Positions 17,331-26,076 of a stretch of DNA of 29,453 nt are shown one piece after another; position 1 is the stretch's first letter; each line of letters begins with the position of its first letter. The DNA comes from Ruminococcus difficilis (GTDB lineage Bacteria; Bacillota_A; Clostridia; Oscillospirales; Acutalibacteraceae): assembly GCF_016680995.1 (NCBI RefSeq), contig NZ_JAEQMG010000114.1:1-29453 (forward strand), written 5' to 3'. The notes under the pieces were generated by a model. It was given only the letters and a program-made list of their open reading frames with translations, ran no database searches and was not told where the DNA came from. The translations under genes were made by a program, and so were the position numbers.

Positions 17331-17993
17331 TCAAAAGCTTCTTCTGCGCAGCATGAGGAGGACGGGTCCTTTGACGTCCTTCATGCTGACCGCGCCGAAC
17401 ATACGGCTGTCGTTCGTATCGTCACGAAAATCATTGAGGATAAATACCTGATCCTCGCCTACGGTATAGGGATAACTGATATCGGAGGTCTCACAGCGAT
17501 AGGTCGGATAAAAGACCTCCTCCGCGGGAGCGGTACCGTTGACGGTCAGCGCGCCCACATCGGAAATATCGATGGTGTTGCCGGGCATTCCGACTACTCT
17601 GCCCAGACACATCTTTCCGTCATGCTCATAGAGCACGGCGGCGTTGAGAAACGGACGCTGTATCCGCAGACTGATGATCAGATCGCCGTCGCGGATCGCG
17701 GGGTGCATATTGTTGCCGTAATGGATGACAAGCCCCAGGACAAAGGTAAATAGCAGCCAGACCGCCAGCGCGATCGCCGCGAGCTTGATCAGGAATCCTG
17801 TCAGCAGCTGCGCCGTCGTTTTTTTCTTTTTCGTCTGTTTCTTCTTCGGCGCTTTTTTCTCAGCGTTTTGCTCTTCTTTTTTCTCAGCGCTTTGCTCTGC
17901 TTTATCAGGTGTTTTCTCCGTGTTCCGAACGTCGGTTTCCTTTTCGGTAGGGTCGGTCACAGCCTGCTCAGGTTGAGTATAATTATCAGACAT
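17331..17993 (-). CDS. Signal-peptidase-like pilus protein lacking catalytic Ser and Lys (SipA/LepA-like)
   Basis: A 220-residue protein with a Lys/Glu-rich cytoplasmic N-terminus (1-60), one membrane helix (about 63-90) and a type I signal peptidase S26 fold outside. The usual boxes are present but altered. Where active enzymes have S-M-x-P, it has GNNMHPAIRDGD (Asn95 for Ser). Where they have K-R-V-x-G-x-P-G, it has LGRVVGMPGN (Gly131 for Lys). The DSRMFG box (about 196-200) is intact, so the fold is probably kept. In S. pyogenes the pilus factor SipA/LepA is likewise a signal-peptidase fold without the Ser-Lys pair and is needed for pilus polymerisation. First gene of the pilus operon, GAGGG before the ATG. 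Confidence 0.85.
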   Translation of the reverse strand: MSDNYTQPEQAVTDPTEKETDVRNTEKTPDKAEQSAEKKEEQNAEKKAPKKKQTKKKKTTAQLLTGFLIKLAAIALAVWLLFTFVLGLVIHYGNNMHPAIRDGDLIISLRIQRPFLNAAVLYEHDGKMCLGRVVGMPGNTIDISDVGALTVNGTAPAEEVFYPTYRCETSDISYPYTVGEDQVFILNDFRDDTNDSRMFGAVSMKDVKGPVLLMLRRRSF

Positions 17994-18031
17994 TTTCCCT
18001 CATTATAAACCTATTATAGATACTTAAATAT

Positions 18032-18060
18032 AATATATCACAGTACCATATAAATGTCAA
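18032..18060 (-). promoter_or_regulatory. Near-consensus promoter of the pilus operon
   Basis: On the minus strand TTGACA (18055-18060), exactly 17 bp, then TATATT (18032-18037). The start point would be near 18025, giving a leader of about 32 nt. The stretch from 18061 to 18223 upstream is AT-rich and shows no gene or clear operator. Confidence 0.85.
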
Positions 18061-18223
18061 CAATTTTTGTGCTTGTTGCATAAGAGTTTTTATCAATTTA
18101 AAGCGCTAAGCCGGTAAATTCGGATGAAAATGTATACAAATATATTATTCCTTTTTTTCATTATTTTTTCAAGGGGGGTGCATCGGATTGTCACCCCTTA
18201 TTATCTCAATCGCTTCTATGCAT

Positions 18224-18248
18224 AAAAAAGGACCCGCATTGCGGGTCC
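18224..18248 (-). terminator. Terminator of the heat-shock operon
   Basis: GGACCCGC (18230-18237) pairs with GCGGGTCC (18241-18248); the minus strand continues into six U (18224-18229). It lies about 140 nt beyond the dnaJ stop. Confidence 0.85.
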
Positions 18249-18273
18249 TCCGGTCTGTAGATAGATCTGTATT

Positions 18274-18370
18274 GTCATTCCGAGAGCTTGCTCAAAGGAT
18301 CTTACAGTTCTTGTTTTCCGAACCGCTATACCTGCGATCCGTCTGCAAAGTCGGCACGTCAAGATCCCTC
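18274..18370. repeat. Degenerate interspersed repeat downstream of dnaJ
   Basis: GTCATTCCGAGAGCTTGCTC with AAAGGATCTT, followed by GTCAAGATCCCTCGACACTC. The GTCATTCCGAG and AAGATCC ends look like a decayed palindromic repeat between the dnaJ stop and its terminator. No gene is seen in 17994-18386. Confidence 0.4.
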
Positions 18371-18386
18371 GACACTCTTCATCCGA

Positions 18387-19520
18387 TCAACCGAAAATAT
18401 CCTTCAATTTATCCTTGAAGCCTTTTCGTTTCTGGTAATTCTTATCGCCCATTGCGGCGTCGAATTCCCTGATCAGATCCTTTTGCTTGTTGTTCAGGTT
18501 CTTCGGTACCTCGATGACGACGCGGACGAACTGGTCGCCTCTGCCTCTGCCGCCTAAGTGCTGCACACCCTTGCCCTTGAGCTTGAACACATCGCCGGGC
18601 TGGGTGCCCTCGTGGATCTCGTAGCTTGCCTTACCGTCGAGGGTTGGCACGGTCACGGTCGCGCCCAGTGCCGCCTGCGCGAAGGTGATCGGCAGATCGC
18701 ACCAGATATCGTCGCCTCTGCGCTCAAAGATCGGATGCGGACGGATGCCGATATAGACATGCAGATCGCCCGCGGGACCGCCGTTGACGCCGGAGTTGCC
18801 GTGTCCGCCGACGTTGAGCACCTGCTCATCGTTGATACCGGCAGGGACGTTGACCTCTACGGTCTTTTTGCGGCGCACCTGACCGCGACCGTTACAGGTA
18901 CGGCACGGGGTCTCGATGATCTTTCCGCGACCCTTACACGCGTCACAGGGACGGGAGGTCTGCACCGTGCCGAAGGGAGTACGCTGGTTGATGGTCACCT
19001 GACCTCTGCCGCCGCAGGCGGAGCAGGTCTTGGGCGTCGTACCCTTCTGCGCGCCGGTACCGTTACAGTCCTTACAGGTAGAGATCGCCTGATACTGCAC
19101 GGTTTTCTTACAGCCCTTTGCCGCCTCTTCAAAGCTGATATACATGGTCGTTTCCACATCGGAGCCGCGTCGGGGCGCGTTGGGATTTGCCGAACGTCTG
19201 CCGCCGAAGCCTCCGAAGAAGCTCGAAAAGATGTCGCCGATGTCGATATCCTGACCGAAAGGCGATCCCGCGCCGCCGGCGCCGTAGTTGGGATCGACGC
19301 CCGCGTGACCGAACTGGTCATAACGCGCCTTTTTCTCGCTGTCGGACAGCACCTCGTACGCTTCGTTGACCTCTTTGAACTTTTCCTCAGCCGCTTTGTC
19401 GCCGGGGTGCAGGTCGGGATGGTACTTCTTTGCCGCCTGACGGTACGCCTTTTTTATTTCATCGTCCGAAGCGCCCTTGTTCACGCCTAAGACTTCATAA
19501 TAATCTCGTTTATCTGCCAT
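18387..19520 (-). CDS. dnaJ: Chaperone DnaJ (Hsp40)
   Basis: A 377-residue co-chaperone that stimulates DnaK ATPase and delivers unfolded clients in the cytoplasm. The J domain (1-70) has HPD at 34-36. A Gly/Phe-rich region follows (about 72-108). Four CxxCxGxG zinc-binding repeats lie at about 149-213 ([32 protein letters not shown]), and then come the C-terminal client-binding domains. Length and order are those of a full type I DnaJ. The ATG at 19520 is preferred to a GTG four codons upstream because it gives the conserved [13 protein letters not shown] start. It is the last gene of the hrcA operon, separated from dnaK by 219 nt that contain repeats. Confidence 0.97.
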   Translation of the reverse strand: MADKRDYYEVLGVNKGASDDEIKKAYRQAAKKYHPDLHPGDKAAEEKFKEVNEAYEVLSDSEKKARYDQFGHAGVDPNYGAGGAGSPFGQDIDIGDIFSSFFGGFGGRRSANPNAPRRGSDVETTMYISFEEAAKGCKKTVQYQAISTCKDCNGTGAQKGTTPKTCSACGGRGQVTINQRTPFGTVQTSRPCDACKGRGKIIETPCRTCNGRGQVRRKKTVEVNVPAGINDEQVLNVGGHGNSGVNGGPAGDLHVYIGIRPHPIFERRGDDIWCDLPITFAQAALGATVTVPTLDGKASYEIHEGTQPGDVFKLKGKGVQHLGGRGRGDQFVRVVIEVPKNLNNKQKDLIREFDAAMGDKNYQKRKGFKDKLKDIFG

Positions 19521-19541
19521 GGTTTCACCCACCTACCGATT

Positions 19542-19582
19542 GTCATTGCGAGGCACAGTATTGTGCCGTGGCAATCTCAACC
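19542..19582. repeat. Palindromic repeat (GTCATTGCGAGG family) between dnaK and dnaJ
   Basis: GTCATTGCGAGGCACAGTA then TTGTGCCGTGGCAATCTCAACC: conserved outer arms with a self-complementary core (GGCACA/TGTGCC). It is the reverse-orientation relative of the tandem copies at 17029-17173. Confidence 0.75.
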
Positions 19583-19683
19583 GATTATCTTATTAACGTA
19601 TGATGCGGGCGAGTAAAGAGAGCCTTACCCGCCCGTATATCATAAAAGAATTTACTCGTTAAGTCAAGGCTTTGGTTTCGGGT

Positions 19684-19734
19684 GCGGGCAGCGCCCGCCC
19701 TTCACCGTTAACCGTTAACCGTTCACTGTTGACC
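19684..19734. repeat. GC hairpin plus AACCGTT tandem repeat
   Basis: GCGGGC-agc-GCCCGC (19684-19698) is followed by the heptamer-like tandem CACCGTTAACCGTTAACCGTT (19703-19723) and decayed units up to 19734. It sits directly downstream of the dnaK stop codon. Confidence 0.65.
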
Positions 19735-19739
19735 GACTA

Positions 19740-21605
<1,866 letters not shown>

Positions 21606-21766
21606 TTAGAATTGAAAATTGAAAACTGAATAATAGTGGTTGCCGCATGATGCGCGCATCCGCGGCGATTTATATAATGATTTATATCATAACGAATGTC
21701 AAACAGAGTGTCTGAGCTTGCCGCACTATCCGCGGCATACATTCCAAAAGCCGTCAGGCTTTCCCA

Positions 21767-21800
21767 CCACCGTTCACCATTCACCGTTCACCATTCACCG
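21767..21800. repeat. 14-bp tandem repeat between grpE and dnaK
   Basis: CGTTCACCATTCAC occurs twice in tandem (21771-21798), flanked by partial units. It abuts the grpE stop codon and resembles the ACCGTT-type arrays at 19703, 23658, 23801 and 23942. The remaining part of the 223-nt gap (21579-21766) shows no clear signal. Confidence 0.7.
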
Positions 21801-21801
21801 A

Positions 21802-22356
21802 TTACGCGTTTGCCACAACGACCATCGCGTGGCGGATAATCTTGTCGCCGATCTTGTAGCCCTTTTGATAGACCGCCGAGATCGTATTCTCGCCCAAGGC
21901 TTCATCCTCGACCATCGACACCGCGTTGTGCAGCTCGGGATCAAAGGGATCGCCGACCTCACAGAACGGCTCGACCTTGAGCTTTTCAAAGCAGGTTTTC
22001 AGCTGAGCGGCGATCATCTCGATGCCCTTGGTGAATTCCTCGGGAACTTCCTTGCCGTCGAACTGCGCGAGCGCCTGCGTCATGCTGTCCGCGAGGGGCA
22101 GCAGCTCCTTGACCGCCTTGGCGGTAGCGTCGTCATAGATCTGGAGCTTCTCCGCCGAGGTGCGCTTACGGTAGTTGTCATACTCGGCATAGAGCCTGAC
22201 GTATTTTTCCTTCTCCGCTTTCAGCTCCTCCTGCAGCTTTTCTTCCGCAGTCGGCTCCTTCTTTTCTTCCTTTCCCGTCGTTTCTTCTGCCGGTTTTTCT
22301 TCCTCGGTCACCTTCTCGGTTTCCTCAACCTCCGGCTTCTTCTTTTCTTTCTTCAT
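21802..22356 (-). CDS. grpE: Nucleotide exchange factor GrpE
   Basis: A 184-residue GrpE that releases ADP from DnaK. The N-terminal 45 residues are Lys/Glu-rich and disordered-looking. A long coiled-coil helix follows (about 45-100, with EKYVRLYAEYDNYRKRT), then the beta domain with the typical PEEFTKGIEMIAAQL and GDPFDPELHNAVSMVED segments. AAGGAGG lies 10 nt before the ATG. It starts 15 nt after the hrcA stop. Confidence 0.96.
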   Translation of the reverse strand: MKKEKKKPEVEETEKVTEEEKPAEETTGKEEKKEPTAEEKLQEELKAEKEKYVRLYAEYDNYRKRTSAEKLQIYDDATAKAVKELLPLADSMTQALAQFDGKEVPEEFTKGIEMIAAQLKTCFEKLKVEPFCEVGDPFDPELHNAVSMVEDEALGENTISAVYQKGYKIGDKIIRHAMVVVANA

Positions 22357-22371
22357 CGAAATCTATCCTCC

Positions 22372-23391
22372 TTAGAGCAATTCACCGATCGCGCGGGATA
22401 CGCATCCCGCCGCGAAGATGACCTCGCTCATAATGGTTTTGTAATCGATCCTCAGCGGCGCGATCACCGCTACGGCGCCGGCGTTCTCTCCGCCGATCTC
22501 ATACCGGGCGGATACCACCGCGCTGTCCCTCAGCTCGGGGATCTTGCTCTCCTCGCCGAGATAGATCATATGGGTACGACTGCTGTTGAGCAGTCCCGAA
22601 ATGGATTTGGTATCGCTCAAAAAGCGGATCGTGTTGCGCGCGCTGTCAAAATCGTAGTTGTCCGAGAACAGCAGGTTGGTCTGACCCGCGACGGTCACAT
22701 TGACCTCGAGTGCGTTTTGCACCGCCTCATACAGCGCGATCAGCACATCGGGGATGAAGAGCGTCAGCTCTCCCATGCCCGAAGCGGCAGTTTGTAAATA
22801 ACCCTGCGTCACATCCGTGAGCTTGACGCCCGCGAACGCCTCATTCACCGCCTTGTCGAACATCTGCAGCAGCTGCGGCGTGAGGACGAACTCGCATCGG
22901 AACAGCCTCGACTTGACCATGCCGTTGGAGGTGACGAGCACCACCATCGAGGTGTGCCGTCCGGTGGACACGAAGCGGATCCTGTGGATCCTCGCCTCGT
23001 CGGAGGACGGGGTAGTCACGGCGGACGCCGCTTTGGTCAGCTGCGACAGTACCATCGCCGTGCGGCTCAGGATGCTCTCCGGTGCGCCCGCGCCCGATCG
23101 GATGCCGCGCTCGATATTCTCGCGCAGTCGTTCGGGCAGGATCGCCGGCTTCATCAGATTATCGATGTAGTAGCGATAGCCCTGCTTGGTCGGTACGCGA
23201 CCCGCCGAGGTGTGCGGCTGGTGGAGATAACCCTCTTCGTCAAGCGACTTGAGCTCGTTGCGGACGGTCGCGGACGATACGCCGAGATCCGTTTCTTCCA
23301 GCAGCGCCTTGGAGCCGATCGGTTCACCCGTGCGGATGTAGGTATCGATCACCGCGGACAGTATCTTCTCTTTTCGTAACGCGAGCCCCAT
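22372..23391 (-). CDS. hrcA: Heat-inducible transcription repressor HrcA
   Basis: A 339-residue repressor that binds CIRCE. Residues 1-75 form a winged helix (EKILSAVIDTYIRTGEPIGS and SSATVRNELKSLDEEGYLHQ, then HTSAGRVPTKQGYRYY). The remainder is the GAF-like dimerisation domain ending with MSEVIFAAGCVSRAIGELL. The ATG at 23391 follows GGAGG by 7 nt and matches the usual N-terminus; the longer open frame would add 14 residues with no similarity. It is the first gene of the operon and presumably represses it through the CIRCE at 23551-23577. Confidence 0.96.
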   Translation of the reverse strand: MGLALRKEKILSAVIDTYIRTGEPIGSKALLEETDLGVSSATVRNELKSLDEEGYLHQPHTSAGRVPTKQGYRYYIDNLMKPAILPERLRENIERGIRSGAGAPESILSRTAMVLSQLTKAASAVTTPSSDEARIHRIRFVSTGRHTSMVVLVTSNGMVKSRLFRCEFVLTPQLLQMFDKAVNEAFAGVKLTDVTQGYLQTAASGMGELTLFIPDVLIALYEAVQNALEVNVTVAGQTNLLFSDNYDFDSARNTIRFLSDTKSISGLLNSSRTHMIYLGEESKIPELRDSAVVSARYEIGGENAGAVAVIAPLRIDYKTIMSEVIFAAGCVSRAIGELL

Positions 23392-23433
23392 ACTGTCGCC
23401 TCCTTTGCCTGCGGTCATTGGAGCGCCTAACAA

Positions 23434-23482
23434 GGCTCCCTTTGGTAAAGGGAGCTGTCGCCGATCGGCGACTGAGGGATTG
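23434..23482. repeat. Palindromic repeat (CTCCCTTTGGTAAAGGGAG family) in the hrcA leader
   Basis: GGCTCCCTTTGGTAAAGGGAGC followed by GTCGCCGATCGGCGAC: two adjacent hairpins. A relative lies at 24669-24772. It is within the transcribed leader between CIRCE and the hrcA start, which is therefore about 190 nt long. Confidence 0.75.
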
Positions 23483-23550
23483 CATCATTGATCGAGCGTC
23501 AGCGAGATACCAAATTCTCATGACGGATATCTGAATCCCTCTTTTCTGTT

Positions 23551-23577
23551 TTAGCACTCTCGGTGTTCGAGTGCTAA
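23551..23577 (-). promoter_or_regulatory. CIRCE operator
   Basis: Exact consensus TTAGCACTC-N9-GAGTGCTAA. It lies just downstream of the start point predicted from the promoter at 23589-23616, the usual place for HrcA to block transcription of the hrcA-grpE-dnaK-dnaJ operon. Confidence 0.98.
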
Positions 23578-23588
23578 CTACAATACAT

Positions 23589-23616
23589 AGTATAACCCAA
23601 AATCAGAAAAAGTCAA
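23589..23616 (-). promoter_or_regulatory. hrcA operon promoter
   Basis: On the minus strand TTGACT (23611-23616), 16 bp, TATACT (23589-23594), with CIRCE immediately after. Confidence 0.88.
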
Positions 23617-23657
23617 TATTTTATTTGTGAATTTTTTGTTAAACAGGAAAATTCTCT

Positions 23658-23690
23658 CGGTGAACGGGTAACGGTGAATGGTGACGGTGG
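23658..23690. repeat. GGTGAACGG/GGTGAATGG short repeat cluster
   Basis: GGTGAACGGGTAACGGTGAATGG followed by TGACGGTGG is the reverse-strand form of the ACCGTT/ACCATT arrays seen at 21767 and 23801. It sits upstream of the hrcA promoter. Confidence 0.5.
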
Positions 23691-23760
23691 TGGGAAATCC
23701 TGCGGATTTTTGATTCCTATTATTATAATGAAAGTTTACAGAGGATTTGTAGGGGAGCGC

Positions 23761-23857
23761 TGCATTGTCACTTATCAATGGGTGAGGGCGGAGCCCTCCC
23801 TTCACCGTTAACCGTTCTCCGTTAACCGTTAACCATTACCCGCCTCCATCATTGACT
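23761..23857. repeat. 97-bp direct repeat, copy 1
   Basis: Runs from TGCATTGTCACTTATCAATG through GGTGAGGGCGGAGCCCTCCC and an ACCGTTAACCGTT array to CATTGAC. It is matched 141 bp downstream with about two mismatches. Contains TTGACT at its end, but no -10 follows here. Confidence 0.88.
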
Positions 23858-23866
23858 TTTTCCGAC

Positions 23867-23892
23867 GCGGGAGGAGCAAGCCCCTCCCCTAC
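23867..23892. repeat. GTAGGG-type palindrome between the two 97-bp copies
   Basis: GCGGGAGGAGCAAGCCCCTC then CCCTAC: a self-complementary core with the conserved CCCTAC end that recurs in the 25.3-28.5 kb spacers. Confidence 0.6.
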
Positions 23893-23901
23893 GGTAAACG
23901 T

Positions 23902-23998
23902 TGCAGTGTCACTTATCAATGGGTGAGGGCGCAGCCCTCCCTTCACCGTTAACCGTTCTCCGTTAACCGTTAACCATTACCCGCCTCCATCATTGACA
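23902..23998. repeat. 97-bp direct repeat, copy 2
   Basis: Second copy of the 23761-23857 segment. Its last bases (CATTGACA) provide the -35 of the promoter for the small membrane protein pair. Confidence 0.88.
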
Positions 23999-24021
23999 TT
24001 TTTCGACAATGTCTTTATACT
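23993..24021 (+). promoter_or_regulatory. Promoter of the small membrane protein operon
   Basis: TTGACA (23993-23998), 17 bp, TATACT (24016-24021). Its -35 lies at the end of a 97-bp repeat; the start point would be near 24028, so the palindromic repeat at 24033-24082 is in the leader. Confidence 0.8.
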
Positions 24022-24032
24022 ATATATAATTC

Positions 24033-24082
24033 GGTTGAGATTGCCACGTCGTTGGCTTGATTACCAACTCCTCGCAATGACG
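24033..24082. repeat. Palindromic repeat (GTCATTGCGAGG family)
   Basis: GGTTGAGATTGCCAC, a core with GTTGG and CCAAC, then TCGCAATGACG. Same outer arms as the copies at 17029 and 19542, with a different core. Confidence 0.7.
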
Positions 24083-24115
24083 ATGAATATAATAATGTAA
24101 AAAGGAGCTAACAAT

Positions 24116-24400
24116 ATGATCCTTACCTTTGTGACGGCGATCGTCTGCTTTGCGGCGGCGATCATCATGCTCACGCCGTATTTTCGCAAGCTGACCCTGC
24201 TGCGCCCGATGGCGTTCTACCTGATCTTTCAGGGCGCGTGGCAGATCTTCTCATTTTTTATCTATGAGCTGTACCCCACCTCGGCGGTGCCGGATTATGT
24301 CAACCGCATCGGCACGATCCTAATCGTGCTGTACTACATCTTCATGCTGCTGATGACGCGCAAGAAGTCCAAACGTAAGAAGAGAGAGAAGGCACAATGA
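24116..24400 (+). CDS. Small three-helix membrane protein, unknown function
   Basis: A 94-residue hydrophobic protein I do not recognise. Three membrane segments are visible: about 2-20, 31-50 and 66-81. It ends in a highly basic tail (TRKKSKRKKREK), so the C-terminus is probably cytoplasmic. AAGGAG lies 8 nt before the ATG. The stop overlaps the start of the next gene by 4 nt (ATGA). The two proteins share spacing of helices and pieces such as LRPMAFYL / YRKPMMFVL before helix 2, so they look like tandem duplicates. Confidence 0.75.
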   Translation: MILTFVTAIVCFAAAIIMLTPYFRKLTLLRPMAFYLIFQGAWQIFSFFIYELYPTSAVPDYVNRIGTILIVLYYIFMLLMTRKKSKRKKREKAQ

Positions 24401-24654
24401 GCGGATATTTATATACCGTCATCTGGTTTTTGCTGGCGGGATACCTGATCTATGTGACCGTGACCCGCTATCGCAAGCCGATGATGTTCGTGCTGTCGGG
24501 CTTCATGGTATTCTTAGGCGTCTGGGAGCTTATCAACGCGCTGACCCCGATGGACCTTAAGAGCGGCGTATACGGATGGATCTACCGCGGCGTCGCGCTG
24601 GTGGTGCTGGTGCTGTGCCTGATCTGGTACTTTGTGATGCGAAACAGAGAATAA
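24397..24654 (+). CDS. Small three-helix membrane protein, paralogue of its neighbour
   Basis: An 85-residue protein with membrane segments at about 4-21, 28-46 and 64-80 and a short basic end (MRNRE). It overlaps the preceding gene by ATGA, so the two are translationally coupled. RYRKPMMFVLSGFMVFLGVW matches the corresponding part of the upstream protein in pattern, and both end in a helix followed by basic residues. The pair may form a heteromeric membrane complex; function is unknown. Confidence 0.75.
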   Translation: MSGYLYTVIWFLLAGYLIYVTVTRYRKPMMFVLSGFMVFLGVWELINALTPMDLKSGVYGWIYRGVALVVLVLCLIWYFVMRNRE

Positions 24655-24668
24655 ACGATATGCGTTCC

Positions 24669-24772
24669 AAGCTTCCCTTTGGTAAAGGCAGTGGTCGCTT
24701 TGCTCCATTTATACAATCCCTCACCCTCCTGCGGAGGGAGCTCCCTTTACCAAAGGGAGCCTTTTGCCACAA
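24669..24772. repeat. Inverted pair of CTCCCTTTGGTAAAGGGAG repeats
   Basis: TTCCCTTTGGTAAAGG (24673-24688) faces CTCCCTTTACCAAAGGGAGCC (24751-24771); between them lies CTCCTGCGGAGGGAG. The arms can pair into one large stem ending near CTTTT, so it may serve as a terminator for the membrane protein pair. No gene is present in 24655-24959. Confidence 0.65.
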
Positions 24773-24839
24773 CATCTTGTGCCAAGGTACATTCAAAAAT
24801 ACTATCATCAAAAAAATCCCGCAAAAATCCATAAAATGC

Positions 24840-24868
24840 TTGCATTTTGCGCGTATTAATGGTATGAT
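24840..24868 (+). promoter_or_regulatory. rpsT promoter
   Basis: TTGCAT (24840-24845), 17 bp, TATGAT (24863-24868). The leader of roughly 85 nt contains CCGAATTCGG and a matching CCGATTTCGG, which could fold and take part in S20 autoregulation (speculative). Confidence 0.7.
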
Positions 24869-24959
24869 TGATTGTACGTGAAAGCGTTTATACCCGATTT
24901 CGGTGCCGTGTTAAACCGAATTCGGATTACTATTTATTGTTTTTTAAGGAGGTGGGACA

Positions 24960-25220
24960 ATGCCGAATATTAAATCAGCAAAGAAGCGCGTTAAGGTCAT
25001 CGCTACCAAGACCGCTCAGAACAAGGCGATCAAGTCTGCCCTCAAGACCTACATCAAGAAGGCGTATATCGCGGTAGATACCAACGCTGATGATAAGGTT
25101 GAGGCGGTACGTCTTGCTACTAAGAAAATCGACATGGCTGTTACCAAGGGTATTCTGCACAAGAATACTGCCGCGAGAGCGAAGTCTTCTCTGGCAAAGC
25201 GTCTGAACGCTTCCGCATAA
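24960..25220 (+). CDS. rpsT: 30S ribosomal protein S20
   Basis: An 86-residue, very basic protein that binds 16S rRNA early in small-subunit assembly. It begins [20 protein letters not shown] and ends with the family-typical [31 protein letters not shown] precedes the ATG. It is a single-gene unit with its own promoter and terminator. Confidence 0.97.
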   Translation: MPNIKSAKKRVKVIATKTAQNKAIKSALKTYIKKAYIAVDTNADDKVEAVRLATKKIDMAVTKGILHKNTAARAKSSLAKRLNASA

Positions 25221-25256
25221 GGTCATATGATCGATAATTGTCAATCAGTATACGCT

Positions 25257-25284
25257 AAAAGCAGGCTTTGAGCCTGCTTTTTTT
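25257..25284 (+). terminator. rpsT terminator
   Basis: AAAGCAGGC (25258-25266) pairs with GCCTGCTTT (25272-25280), loop 5 nt, followed by a T-run to 25284. It lies 37 nt after the rpsT stop. Confidence 0.92.
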
Positions 25285-25304
25285 GTTTGCAAAAATGCTC
25301 TTTT

Positions 25305-25542
25305 GTCATTGCGAGCCCTTTAGGGCGTGGCAATCCCACAAATCGGAGCAGAATCCTCTTGTAGGGGAGGGGCTTGCTCCTCCCGAAGCATCTGTAAAGA
25401 TGACATTAATATGCGAAGCAAATCAATCCTTCCGTAGGGATGACCACCGGTCATCCGCAAAGCAGAGATGTTGTGATCCTATCCGGCGTTTTCGAAAACA
25501 GAAACGCCCGTCATTCTGCGGATGGTCGATGACCATCCCTAC
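25305..25542. repeat. Cluster of four palindromic repeats in a gene-free spacer
   Basis: Holds a GTCATTGCGAG copy (25305-25337) and three GTAGGG/CCCTAC palindromes: 25361-25385 (core GGGAGGGGCTTGCTCCTCCC), 25434-25458 (GATGACCACCGGTCATC) and 25518-25542 (GATGGTCGATGACCATC). Short open frames across this stretch are made of repeat sequence and have no ribosome site. The rest of 25285-25637 shows nothing recognisable. Confidence 0.75.
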
Positions 25543-25637
25543 GGAAACAGGAATATGCTTTGCTAAAAGATGACATCTATCAAAAACCATGCGGTACGTC
25601 GGACACGTGTGTCCAAGCCCGTACCCTAACATAAAAT

Positions 25638-25669
25638 AACAGCTCCCTGTAAAGTCACAGGGAGCTGTT
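25638..25669 (-). terminator. Terminator after acpP
   Basis: AACAGCTCCCTGT (25638-25650) pairs perfectly with ACAGGGAGCTGTT (25657-25669), loop 6 nt; the minus strand continues ATTTTAT. It begins 12 nt beyond the acpP stop. Confidence 0.82.
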
Positions 25670-25681
25670 CTCGTTTTTGTC

Positions 25682-25912
25682 TTATTGCTTCCGGTTCTTC
25701 TCCAAAAAGTTGAGGATATCGCCGACCGTCTCAAAGCTCGCGAGCTCCTCGTCGGGGATGACGATGCCGTGCTCCTCCTCGATGGTCATCAGCATTTGCA
25801 GGACGTCGAGGCTGTCCGCGCCGAGATCCTCTTTGATGCGGCTTTCCTTGGTGATCTCCATGCCGTTCAGATGGAGCTGTTCATCCAGAATCTTCTTTAA
25901 ATCTTCAAACAT
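25682..25912 (-). CDS. acpP: Acyl carrier protein
   Basis: A 76-residue acidic four-helix protein that carries acyl chains on a phosphopantetheine arm. The attachment site is Ser34 in LGADSLDVLQML, followed by helix II/III sequence EEEHGIVIPDEELASFETVGD. The ATG at 25912 follows GGGAGG by 6 nt; the longer open frame upstream is translated repeat sequence. It is downstream of plsX on the same strand, the partner that uses acyl-ACP. Confidence 0.96.
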   Translation of the reverse strand: MFEDLKKILDEQLHLNGMEITKESRIKEDLGADSLDVLQMLMTIEEEHGIVIPDEELASFETVGDILNFLEKNRKQ

Positions 25913-25963
25913 GTTATTCCTCCCTAAATGATTTATTGTTAAGCGAAGCAGATCGATTCTATC

Positions 25964-26072
25964 GTAGGGATGACCATTGGTCATCCGCAGAATGACGAGC
26001 GTTTCAATGATCGAAAGCCATAGATAGAAATACAACGATTCTGCCAAACGGACGAGCGATGCTCGTCCCTAC
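25964..26072. repeat. Two GTAGGG/CCCTAC palindromes between plsX and acpP
   Basis: 25964-25988 (GTAGGGATGACCATTGGTCA then TCCGC) and 26051-26072 (GACGAGCGATGCTCGTCCCTAC). The outer GTAGGG or CCCTAC is conserved, whereas the self-complementary core differs from copy to copy. Confidence 0.75.
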
Positions 26073-26076
26073 ATTT

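Noticed and set aside
17331..17993. Functional signal peptidase I
   Set aside because: The residues expected for the Ser-Lys dyad are Asn95 and Gly131, so ordinary peptidase activity is not supported.
24669..24772. Insertion sequence ends flanking a lost element
   Set aside because: The inverted arms match a repeat that also occurs alone in the hrcA leader, the enclosed 60 nt hold no transposase remnant, and no target-site duplication is visible.
25268..25734. Open frames of 101 codons (plus) and 103 codons (minus) in the rpsT-acpP spacer
   Set aside because: Both run through palindromic repeats and terminator stems, lack ribosome sites and resemble no protein; the spacer is better read as repeat sequence.
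25913..26047. N-terminal extension of the acyl carrier protein
   Set aside because: The extra 45 codons translate a GTAGGG palindrome, and the internal ATG has a near-perfect ribosome site and gives a standard 76-residue ACP.
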